This document shows, piece after piece, positions 44,407-52,376 of a stretch of 64,000 nucleotides of DNA. The position numbers and the translations under genes were made by a program. The stretch covers positions 124,001-188,000 of the forward strand of contig JAKVBI010000001.1 of NCBI GenBank assembly GCA_022447545.1, read 5' to 3'. The notes below the pieces were generated by a model. The model did not search any database. It was not told where the DNA came from and saw only the letters and a program-made list of their open reading frames with translations. Each line of letters begins with the position of its first letter. Positions within the stretch are counted from its first letter, which is position 1. The DNA is from Myxococcota bacterium (GTDB lineage: Bacteria > Myxococcota_A > UBA9160 > SMWR01).

Positions 44407-44486
44407 TCCCCACTCTCGGTCACGAGTGTCTGAACTCGAAGCGAGCCCCATCCCCACCAGCGCGTGGGCGCGGTCCCCCGAGACGA

Positions 44487-45797
44487 TCACTCGATTTCGA
44501 GATCCAGTGCCTTGCGCTGTTTGTCTCGAAAGCGCTGGATCCGGTCGCGTTCGATGAGAATCATCAACTGCTTGTTGCGCTCGCGGATCCGCTCGAGTTC
44601 GATCTCCAATTCGCGACCCGACAATCCTGCGGTCTGGAACTCCATCTCGAATTCCACACTGCTGCTGGAACCATTGGACCCAAGGGCCGTAACGCGCACT
44701 TGGTTCGAGCCTTCACGAACCGGGACAAAACCCGAGAAGCTTCCGTCGGGATAGAGCTGAACATCCGTCGAGACCTCGCGGGTGGTCAGGTTCGTCAACA
44801 CGACATCTTCGATGTTTGCGAGGGACACAGCCTGCAGGAAGGTCACGATCTGCCCCGGGTCGCGAACCGGCAAATAGGTCCCGCGGGTCAAGCGGGCCAT
44901 CTCCGTGGCAGCGATGGGATTGGTGAGCGCTCGGGGGCCGATCGCGTAGGTGTTGATGGTCACACCCGCACTATGAGACAGCTTCGCAGCATTGATGGCG
45001 GCCTCGATATCGCCTTCGTCGGTGACGTTCGAAAGACCGAAGGGGAAACTGGGCACGCCATCGGTCAAGAACAGCATCACCTTCTTGGAATCGTCGCGCG
45101 GGCGACTCTGGGCTTCACTCAGGCCCGCGAGTTCGGTGATCGCAAGCCGGATCGCAGCGGCAAAATTGGTCGCACCGTGTGGCCCCCGGACCAACACGCG
45201 GTCGAGGGCCGTCTCGACCCGGGCGAAGTCGTCGGTGAGTGGCGCTTCCACCCAGGCGTCCTTCTGGTCATAACGCGCCCGGCGATTCGTCTGGGGGTTG
45301 GCCTCGCCAGAGAAGGAGATCACTCCAACTCGGACGCGGCCGGGCTCCAGCGTCTTCAGAAGCGCTTTTGCGGCCGCGATCTCGGCACCCAACACCGTAT
45401 CGCCCGGGTCCGTGCACTCCAGGTCCGGCGGGTACATCCCGTCCGGGACGAGTTCCTGCTGGGGGTTGAAACCGATTTCACCGTCGCCATCGACATCGCT
45501 GCCACTGGCGTGACTGGTGGAACCCGAGACGTCGATGGCGATGATCACGTCGTAGTCCACGGGGCGGTTCGCATCCGCATTGGCACGTCCGCGAATCGGC
45601 GCCTGGTGGACCTTGTTCTTCACCTTTTCGCCGGGTTTCGGGGACTCGACGGAGATTCGAATCGGCCCACCCGAGTTTTCCACGGCCTGGGCCAGCGTGG
45701 CGATGGCACTCAGAGCAAGCAGGATGGCAATCCAGCTCCAGCGCTTCGGGCGCCGCCGCGGGTCGAAGGGTCGTCCGAGCCCCATGGCTGCCTTCAA
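44487..45797 (-). CDS. von Willebrand factor A-domain protein
   Basis: A 436-residue protein with an N-terminal signal/anchor (about 20-38), then a vWA domain with MIDAS DVSGS (D89, S91, S93), the GPHGATNFAAAI and MLFLTDGVPSFP segments, and a metal-type loop DVDGDGE (about 101-107). The C-terminal quarter has a beta domain and a charged coiled-coil tail. vWA proteins of this kind act in extracytoplasmic adhesion or assembly. The TTG start overlaps the stop of the M28-like gene as TTGA (45794-45797), with GGAG 7 nt upstream; ATG at 45785 is an alternative. Confidence 0.8.
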   Translation of the reverse strand: MKAAMGLGRPFDPRRRPKRWSWIAILLALSAIATLAQAVENSGGPIRISVESPKPGEKVKNKVHQAPIRGRANADANRPVDYDVIIAIDVSGSTSHASGSDVDGDGEIGFNPQQELVPDGMYPPDLECTDPGDTVLGAEIAAAKALLKTLEPGRVRVGVISFSGEANPQTNRRARYDQKDAWVEAPLTDDFARVETALDRVLVRGPHGATNFAAAIRLAITELAGLSEAQSRPRDDSKKVMLFLTDGVPSFPFGLSNVTDEGDIEAAINAAKLSHSAGVTINTYAIGPRALTNPIAATEMARLTRGTYLPVRDPGQIVTFLQAVSLANIEDVVLTNLTTREVSTDVQLYPDGSFSGFVPVREGSNQVRVTALGSNGSSSSVEFEMEFQTAGLSGRELEIELERIRERNKQLMILIERDRIQRFRDKQRKALDLEIE

Positions 45798-47011
45798 GGC
45801 GGATCTCCGACGAGCGGCTCCTCGGGGGCCAGCAGCGCTCTCGTGTCCTCTTCGAGAGTCGAGCCCACGGTTTCGTCTCCCTCGCCCACTGGGTCTTCCG
45901 GCGTGGAATCGCTCGCTTCTGAGATCTCGGTACCCGACATGGCCTCAGGCGGTGGTACTGGCGCGTCGGCCACTCGATCGACCTTCACCATCCGGCCGAC
46001 GATGCGGTCAAGAGCGGCCAGCGTGACATCCCCCACCACCTGCAAGCTGCCGGAGTCGCAGTTCTCGAGATTGTCGTCCTCACTGTTCGAGAACGCCCCC
46101 GGGGACTCACCTCCGCCGTGGTTCGAGTCGCTGAGAAAGACCGCGTTGCGTACACCCCGCTGGACGAAGGCGATGTGACTCCCTGCCAGGGTCTCGAAAT
46201 CCGCGCCGTTTGGAAACACCGTGTGGTGACCCAGCTTCCCAGCAGAACCCCAGAACTGCTCCCGATACAACCGACTCGACGCCAGATCGCGCGCCATGAC
46301 GAGATCGGGATCGCAGACCCGATTGAACGCCACCAGCAGGCGGATCCTGGGGACCATGCCCTGACGCAGGAATTTGAAAGCCTGGACCTGACTGCCCAGC
46401 AGGCGTGGCTCATCGTAGTCGGAAGTGTCTTCGCCAAAGCGGGATTCGGCGTCGAGAAAGAGCAACATCGTCGTGTAGGGGAGCGGATGCTCGTTCAGCA
46501 CTCGCGCGATTTCCAACAACAGCGCCGTCCCCGACGCCCCGTCATTGACACCGAGGAATTCGAAGCTGTCGAAGGAGCGTGAATCATAAGGCGCGGCGAG
46601 CATGATGAGATCTTCCGAGTCTCCTGGAATCTCCACCATGAGGTTGCGGGGAGGCTGTGAACCCGGGTTGGCCTGAATGGGCTCGGCGAGTTCCTCCTCC
46701 TGGACCTCGAGGCCGAGTGCCTCGAGTTGACTCCGGATGTATTCACGTGCGCGCTCAGCACCGGGTGTACCCGTCACACGCGGACCGATTTCGGCCAAGG
46801 CCTCGAGATGCCTCCATGCCGTCTCGCTGGAGAACCTCTGGCTGGGCGCTGGCGGAATCCCGGAAAGCGGCGGCACCGGTGGGGAGGCCTGACAAGCGGC
46901 AAGAGCGAGCACCCCAAGCCACCAGAGACCCCGAAGGGTCGACCCGAGGGTATGCGGCAGACCGGGTGCGCAACGTCGTCCAACGCACGCAAGGCGCGCA
47001 AGCAACACCAT
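45794..47011 (-). CDS. M28-fold lipoprotein, probably a degenerate peptidase / glutaminyl cyclase homolog
   Basis: About 405 residues from ATG 47011, with GGGAGG about 6 nt upstream. The lipobox is LAAC (Cys40). The fold of peptidase M28/glutaminyl cyclase is visible: the conserved strand-loop LAAPYDSRSF, FLGVNDGASGTALLLEIA, LLFLDAESRFGED and a later SDSNHGGG region. The first zinc ligand (His of HxD) is Pro141. The Glu pair (EE) is E189-S190, so one ligand is missing. D143 and D157 remain. Loss of two ligands argues for loss of activity. A Pro/Glu-rich tail ends the protein. It is translationally coupled to the vWA gene. Confidence 0.75.
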   Translation of the reverse strand: MVLLARLACVGRRCAPGLPHTLGSTLRGLWWLGVLALAACQASPPVPPLSGIPPAPSQRFSSETAWRHLEALAEIGPRVTGTPGAERAREYIRSQLEALGLEVQEEELAEPIQANPGSQPPRNLMVEIPGDSEDLIMLAAPYDSRSFDSFEFLGVNDGASGTALLLEIARVLNEHPLPYTTMLLFLDAESRFGEDTSDYDEPRLLGSQVQAFKFLRQGMVPRIRLLVAFNRVCDPDLVMARDLASSRLYREQFWGSAGKLGHHTVFPNGADFETLAGSHIAFVQRGVRNAVFLSDSNHGGGESPGAFSNSEDDNLENCDSGSLQVVGDVTLAALDRIVGRMVKVDRVADAPVPPPEAMSGTEISEASDSTPEDPVGEGDETVGSTLEEDTRALLAPEEPLVGDPP

Positions 47012-47263
47012 GGGCGGCCTCCCAATCCTGGGGAAAGAAGCCCTAAAGTAACGAAGAACCAACCCCTTAGAAGCCTCACGACCCTGGTCTGCGACCCTTC
47101 GCCCAAAAAAACTCTGCACGATTTTCGACACATTGGCCCGTCCAGCGTCACTACTCCATTGACATGCCCTGTCGGGCTGTTCAGAAGTGGGAGGCAGGGC
47201 GTCGGCGTAGCCGCACCCTGCCTCCTTGCTTTTCACCCCCTGCGGTCCCGCGGGGAAATCCAC

Positions 47264-48790
47264 ATGGCTCGTGTCCTCGGTGTCACTCTGATGGGAGTGG
47301 ACGGCGTCGGCGTCGAAGTCGAAGTCCGGATCGGCTCCCAGCTCCCGCGCATCGACATCGTGGGGCTTCCGGAAGCCGCAGTTCGCGAGAGCGCAGCCCG
47401 GGTTCGAGCCGCCATCGAAAGCCTGGGGCACCGCTTCCCCGACCGACGCGTCACGGTGAACCTGGCGCCGGCGGGATTGCGCAAGAGCGGCGCCGGTCTC
47501 GACCTTCCCATCGCCATCGGGATTCTGACCGCAGCGGGCACCATTGAAGCTACTTCGCTGGAAGGCATCGCACTGTTGGGCGAACTCGCCCTGGACGGCC
47601 GGATCCGTCCCGTTCGAGGTTCTCTGGCACTGACCCTGGCCGCCCGCGCGGCAGGGTGCACGCGGGTGATCGTCCCCGAACGCAACAGTCTCGAGGCCTC
47701 ATTGGCCCCGGACATTCAGGTCCTGGCCGCTCGCGACCTGGGAGAAGTCGTTGAATATCTGACCCAGGGGTTGGCCCTGCTGGAACCTCCTCCCCCGAGC
47801 CCCCTGGAGCCTTCCCCAGAACCGCTGGCCCTCTCGGATGTTCGCGGCCAGGAACACGCCAAGCGAGCCCTGGAAATCGCAGCAGCAGGGGGCCACGGCC
47901 TGCTCCTGCGTGGAGCGCCGGGTTGTGGCAAAACCATGCTCGCCCGACGTCTGCCGGGCCTGCTTCCGGAACTCTCGCCAGAAGAGCGCCTGGAAGCCAC
48001 CCGTATTCATGGTGCGGCCGGGCTGTTGACCGACCAACAACCCATCGTGTGCAGGCGACCTTTTCGCGCCCCCCATCACACTTCGAGTGCCGCTGGGCTG
48101 CTAGGAGGGGGATCTCCCCCCCGACCTGGGGAGATCTCCCTCGCCCACCTGGGCGTTCTGTTTCTAGACGAAGTGCCCGAATTCGATCGCAGAGCCACCG
48201 AGGCCCTACGCCAGGTCCTCGACGATGGCCAGATCCGATTGGCGCGTGTGGGGACGACCTACACGTTTCCCGCGCGCTGCCAGCTCGTGGCGGCCGCGAA
48301 CCCCTGCCCCTGCGGGTGGCTCGGTACGCCCGGGCGGGATTGTCGTTGCGACGACGGGGCCATCTCGCGCTACGCGGCTCGGATTTCGGGGCCGATTCTC
48401 GATCGTATCGACCTGCATGTCGGCGTGGAGCGGGTGAGCTGGCAGGCCCTCAGCCAACCGCCCCCAAAAACTGCGTGCAACGAGGCCGTCGACCGAGTGC
48501 GCGTTGCACGGCGCTGCCAGCAGCATCGCTTTGGTGCAAGCAATGCGTTGCTAAATGCCCACATTCCGGATGGCCGAATCGAAGAACTCGTCGGAGCGAC
48601 CCCAGAAGCCCTGGTTCTGCTCGGGCGCGCCGTCGACCGGATGCTGCTCTCGGCACGGGCAGCGCGTCGGGCCCTCAAGGTCGCCCGGACGATTGCCGAC
48701 CTTGAAGGAGAGACCGCCGTGGGGCCCGCAGCCCTGGCGGAGGCCCTGGGGTTCCGCGAGGTCTCCCATGGGCGGACCCAAGGAGTGTGA
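47264..48790 (+). CDS. comM: YifB/ComM family Mg chelatase-like AAA ATPase
   Basis: A 508-residue protein from ATG 47264 (GGGGA about 7 nt upstream). It begins with the LonB-like N-terminal domain (VDIVGLPE-type IDIVGLPEAAVRESAARV, LAPAGLRKSGAGLDLPIA). Next come the AAA Walker A RGAPGCGKTMLARRLPGL, HHTSSAAGLLGGG, Walker B LFLDEVPEF and the Cys-rich ANPCPCGWLG and CDDGAISRYA segments. ComM is a hexameric helicase that drives branch migration in natural transformation. No other competence genes are seen here. Confidence 0.93.
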   Translation: MARVLGVTLMGVDGVGVEVEVRIGSQLPRIDIVGLPEAAVRESAARVRAAIESLGHRFPDRRVTVNLAPAGLRKSGAGLDLPIAIGILTAAGTIEATSLEGIALLGELALDGRIRPVRGSLALTLAARAAGCTRVIVPERNSLEASLAPDIQVLAARDLGEVVEYLTQGLALLEPPPPSPLEPSPEPLALSDVRGQEHAKRALEIAAAGGHGLLLRGAPGCGKTMLARRLPGLLPELSPEERLEATRIHGAAGLLTDQQPIVCRRPFRAPHHTSSAAGLLGGGSPPRPGEISLAHLGVLFLDEVPEFDRRATEALRQVLDDGQIRLARVGTTYTFPARCQLVAAANPCPCGWLGTPGRDCRCDDGAISRYAARISGPILDRIDLHVGVERVSWQALSQPPPKTACNEAVDRVRVARRCQQHRFGASNALLNAHIPDGRIEELVGATPEALVLLGRAVDRMLLSARAARRALKVARTIADLEGETAVGPAALAEALGFREVSHGRTQGV

Positions 48791-49024
48791 TCCCAGTCAC
48801 GGTCTCCGAGACCCAGGTGGACCAAAGTGCACGCGGGGGCTGGACGAAAAGGAACGCACCGAACGCAAACCGACGCGTTCCCGAAGCCGTGAGGACGCAT
48901 GAGCGGGCTGAAGGGCTCACCGATCGTGGACCCGGGACAACCGGAGCCGTACCGGGCGGCTGACTGCCTTTGGCACGGATCGTGCTCTTTTATCGGGTGA
49001 CTTGAGCCCAGCGAGGAGGAAGCC

Positions 49025-49219
49025 GTGCAAACGTCGATGCGGACAAGAGATCTCAACCTGCCGTTGTGGACAGGGGGAACCGAGGAGCAACTGACACTGC
49101 TCGAACTCATCGAGGCCGTGGGTGAGTTTGCGGACAACGACCGTGAGGTCGTCGCCACCGTGACCCACATGCTGTCGACCGGGCGGGTCAAACACGAATT
49201 CGGCAACCCCTGGGACTGA
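49025..49219 (+). CDS. Small hypothetical protein upstream of topoisomerase VI
   Basis: A 64-residue protein from a GTG at 49025, preceded by a strong GAGGAGGA (49013-49020). The sequence ([18 protein letters not shown], then [19 protein letters not shown]) is acidic-helical, and I cannot assign it to a family. About 108 bp downstream the topoisomerase VI B gene starts in the same direction, so it may be in the same transcription unit. The ribosome-binding site is the main evidence that it is real. A longer frame antisense to this region is judged a shadow. Confidence 0.55.
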   Translation: MQTSMRTRDLNLPLWTGGTEEQLTLLELIEAVGEFADNDREVVATVTHMLSTGRVKHEFGNPWD

Positions 49220-49326
49220 GCCCCGCGGGGGGAGCAACCAGCACTTTGCCTCCACCACTTGACCCTGCGCCGACCCTGTGGAAAATCGCAACCGCAGGTC
49301 CAGTGGCAAGGGGTGGGGTTCTGGGC

Positions 49327-51030
49327 ATGGCCGTTGCGAAACGTGCAGCCGCACGTCGGGGAAAATCCGCAAAGAAGAAGGCGACTCGAGCCCCCAAGGG
49401 TAAGTCGCCTCGAAAATCGTCCAAGAAGAAGCGGGCGGTCGCCAAGAAGAAGAGCGAACCGGCTCGAGCCAAGAAGACCGCCAGCGAGATGGCCCACGCC
49501 CAGCGTGACATCTCGGTATCGGAATTCTTTGCCAAGAATCGGCATCTGCTGGGCTTCGACAATCCCAGCAAAGCCCTCCTCACCACCGTGAAGGAGGGCG
49601 TCGACAACTCTCTCGATGCCTGTGAAGAAGCGGGCATCCTGCCCAACGTTCGCGTCGAGATCCAACAGGTCTCCGAGACGCGGTTCATCGTCGCCATCGA
49701 AGACAATGGCCCCGGGGTGGTGAAGAGCCAGGTCCCCAAGATTTTCGGAAGCCTGCTCTACGGCTCCAAGTTCCATCGCCTACGCCAAAGCCGCGGCCAG
49801 CAGGGAATCGGCATCAGCGCGGCAGGAATGTACGGGCTGCTCACCACGGGCAAGCCCATCTGCGTGACGACGCGTACCGGGAAAAAGAAGGACGCTCACC
49901 GCGTCGAGTTGGTGATGGACACCAAGCGCAACGAGCCCCGAATCAAACGCGAGGGCGTGGTCAAGTGGCCCTCCCCCCACGGGACGCGCGTAGAAATCGA
50001 ACTGGAAGGCTCGTACCGCGGAGGCCAGCACTCGGTCGACGCCTACATTCGCCAGATCTCGCTCGCCAACCCGCACGCCGAAATCACCTTCGTGCCGCCC
50101 AAGGCCGAGGAGTTCGGAGCCGAGCACGTCTTCCCGCGTGTCACCAAGGAAATTCCGCCCGAGACGGCCGAGATCAAACCCCACCCCTACGGCGTTGAGT
50201 TGGGCGTCCTCATGCAGATGTTCCGGGACACCAAGGCCCGCAACCTACGCGCGTGCCTGAACGGAGATTTCAGCCGCGTCTCGCCACGCCTGGCTACAGA
50301 AATCTGCGAGACGGGCGGTGTGGCCACTTCAAGGCGGCCCAGTGAGATCGGTCGCGACGAGGCCGACCGAATCCACAAAGCCATTCAAGCCACCAAGATC
50401 ATGTCGCCGCCAACAGATTGCATCGCACCCATCGGCGAGGATCTCATCGGAAAGGCCCTGCGCGCGGAGATCGATGCCGACTTCTACGCCACGGTGACAC
50501 GCCGAGCCACCGTCTATCGGGGAAATCCATTCCTGATCGAATGCGGCCTCGCCTACGGCGGGAAGATGCCGGCAGAAGACACGATCACCCTCTACCGCTA
50601 TGCGAACCGAGTGCCTCTCCAATACCAACAGGGTGCGTGCGCGGTCACCAAGGGCGTAATCAATACGGACTGGAAGTCCTATCAATTGCAACAACCTCGC
50701 GGCAGCTTGCCCGTAGGTCCCGCTTTGGTCCTGGTCCACATCGCGAGTGTCTGGGTGCCCTTCACTTCCGAGAGCAAAGAGGCGATCGCCCATTACCCGG
50801 AAATCATCAAGGAAATCAGGCTCGCACTCCAGGAATGTGGCCGTCGGGTGGCGACCCACATCCGCAAGCGAAAACGCGAAGCCGACGAGGCCAAGAAGCG
50901 AGCCTACATCGAGAGCTACATCCCGCAGGTCGCCGTGGGCCTCCAGCAAATTCTCGAATTGTCAGATGGACAGACCTCGAAGGTGGTGAAAAACCTGACG
51001 AACGTGCTCGAAAAGAGCAGGAAGATGTAA
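49327..51030 (+). CDS. top6B: DNA topoisomerase VI subunit B with lysine-rich N-terminal tail
   Basis: About 567 residues from ATG 49327. Residues 1-52 form a lysine/alanine-rich histone-H1-like tail ([20 protein letters not shown]). The GHKL ATPase follows: E90...N94/D97 ([12 protein letters not shown]), EDNGPG (125-130) and the lid [16 protein letters not shown] (about 155-170). The transducer and C-terminal regions are typical of Top6B. The protein drives strand passage in the A2B2 type IIB topoisomerase. It is rare in bacteria. Its TAA stop is 2 bp before top6A. Confidence 0.92.
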   Translation: MAVAKRAAARRGKSAKKKATRAPKGKSPRKSSKKKRAVAKKKSEPARAKKTASEMAHAQRDISVSEFFAKNRHLLGFDNPSKALLTTVKEGVDNSLDACEEAGILPNVRVEIQQVSETRFIVAIEDNGPGVVKSQVPKIFGSLLYGSKFHRLRQSRGQQGIGISAAGMYGLLTTGKPICVTTRTGKKKDAHRVELVMDTKRNEPRIKREGVVKWPSPHGTRVEIELEGSYRGGQHSVDAYIRQISLANPHAEITFVPPKAEEFGAEHVFPRVTKEIPPETAEIKPHPYGVELGVLMQMFRDTKARNLRACLNGDFSRVSPRLATEICETGGVATSRRPSEIGRDEADRIHKAIQATKIMSPPTDCIAPIGEDLIGKALRAEIDADFYATVTRRATVYRGNPFLIECGLAYGGKMPAEDTITLYRYANRVPLQYQQGACAVTKGVINTDWKSYQLQQPRGSLPVGPALVLVHIASVWVPFTSESKEAIAHYPEIIKEIRLALQECGRRVATHIRKRKREADEAKKRAYIESYIPQVAVGLQQILELSDGQTSKVVKNLTNVLEKSRKM

Positions 51031-51032
51031 CG

Positions 51033-52337
51033 ATGGCCGCGAGAAAGAAGACCCCCAAGCGAAAGACCGCAGCCAAGAAGGCCCCCGCTCGGAAAACCGC
51101 CCGCACCAAGGCCGCCTCATCGCGCAAGACAACCCGCCAAAAGGCCTCGAAGAAGAAGGCCGGTGCGAAGAAAACAGCAACCAAGAAAGCTCGGGGCGGG
51201 AAGAAGACCAACCCGTCGGCGTTGGCCAAGAAGAACGAGAAACTCGACACCCTGACCGTCGACCTGATCCGCGAGTCCGCGACGGATGTCTACACTCACA
51301 TCCAAAAGAAGCGAAAGCCGGACCTCTCCTTTCCGATCCGCTCGCTCAAAAATGTCTCCTACTCGTCCAAGCGTGGATATTTCGAGATCGGGAAACAGCG
51401 CAAGGTGCGAACCCTCACGGTCAACACCGTCAAGAGCTTCGCCCAGACGCTGCGCATGATGGGGCTGTCCAAAGAGTTGGTGGAAACCAACGACTTCGCG
51501 ACCAAGCGAGACGCCTACTACCAGAGCAAGAACTGGGAAGAGGCCCGATTCGAGGAGCAGACCGAGTCGGATGCCGTCATGGACGACATCGAGGCCATGT
51601 TCTCCATGCGCGGCTTGTCCAGGGAACAACTGCGTTTCGTTCCCGACGAACACGGTGGCGCCGTCGCAGGCAACCTCATCGTACTCGACCCGGACCGCGA
51701 CACGGGGGTCGTCGAGCGGATCGATTGCACCCGTTTCGGCTCCGGCGCCTACTCGATCCCATCGAACGTCGAGCAACTTTCCTTCGAAACCAACGCAAAG
51801 TTCATCCTCGCCATCGAGACCGGGGGCGTCTTCCAACGTCTGCAGAGCCACAAGTTCTGGCAGACGTCGCGCTGCATCCTCGTATCGATGGCGGGTGTGC
51901 CGACTCGCGCAACGCGCCGGTTCATCCGCAAGCTCTCCGACGAGGCCCGCATCCCGGTGTACGCCTTCGTGGACTGCGACCCCTACGGGATTTCGAACAT
52001 CTACCGAACGCTGAAGGTGGGCTCGGGCAACGCAGCCCACCTCTCACAGTTCTTTTGTGTCCCCCAGGCGCGATTCCTGGGCGTCACCCCTCAGGACATC
52101 ATCGATTACGAACTCCCCACCCATCCGCTCCACGACGCAGACATCAAGCGTGCCAAGGACGCCCTGAAGAACGATCCCTTCTTCAAGACCCACAAGCCCT
52201 GGCAGAAGGCCATCGAGCAACAACTCGCCATGGGAGTACGCGCCGAGCAGCAGTCGCTGGCCAAGTGGGGCCTCAACTACGTGATCGAGGAGTACCTCCC
52301 CAACAAGCTGGCCCGGGTCCAGGACTTCCTACCCTGA
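51033..52337 (+). CDS. top6A: DNA topoisomerase VI subunit A (Spo11-like) with lysine-rich tail
   Basis: 434 residues from ATG 51033. An H1-like tail spans residues 1-65 (KTPKRKTAAKKAPARKTART). The 5Y-CAP domain carries the likely catalytic Tyr163 in RDAYYQSKNW. The Toprim domain has E262 (FILAIETGGVF) and D314/D316 (VDCDPYGISN). A C-terminal KLARVQDFLP end is typical. It lies 2 bp after top6B, so the two subunits are one operon. As in Archaea and plants, it would make double-strand breaks and relax or decatenate DNA. The active site looks intact. Confidence 0.92.
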   Translation: MAARKKTPKRKTAAKKAPARKTARTKAASSRKTTRQKASKKKAGAKKTATKKARGGKKTNPSALAKKNEKLDTLTVDLIRESATDVYTHIQKKRKPDLSFPIRSLKNVSYSSKRGYFEIGKQRKVRTLTVNTVKSFAQTLRMMGLSKELVETNDFATKRDAYYQSKNWEEARFEEQTESDAVMDDIEAMFSMRGLSREQLRFVPDEHGGAVAGNLIVLDPDRDTGVVERIDCTRFGSGAYSIPSNVEQLSFETNAKFILAIETGGVFQRLQSHKFWQTSRCILVSMAGVPTRATRRFIRKLSDEARIPVYAFVDCDPYGISNIYRTLKVGSGNAAHLSQFFCVPQARFLGVTPQDIIDYELPTHPLHDADIKRAKDALKNDPFFKTHKPWQKAIEQQLAMGVRAEQQSLAKWGLNYVIEEYLPNKLARVQDFLP

Positions 52338-52376
52338 ATTCCTGACCCCAGGGAGAAGGCCCGACGTGCCGAACCC

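Noticed and set aside
49340-49490. Repeated AAGAAG-rich DNA taken as a simple repeat or CRISPR-like array
   Set aside because: It encodes the lysine-rich tails of the topo VI subunits in frame; no regular repeat/spacer structure.
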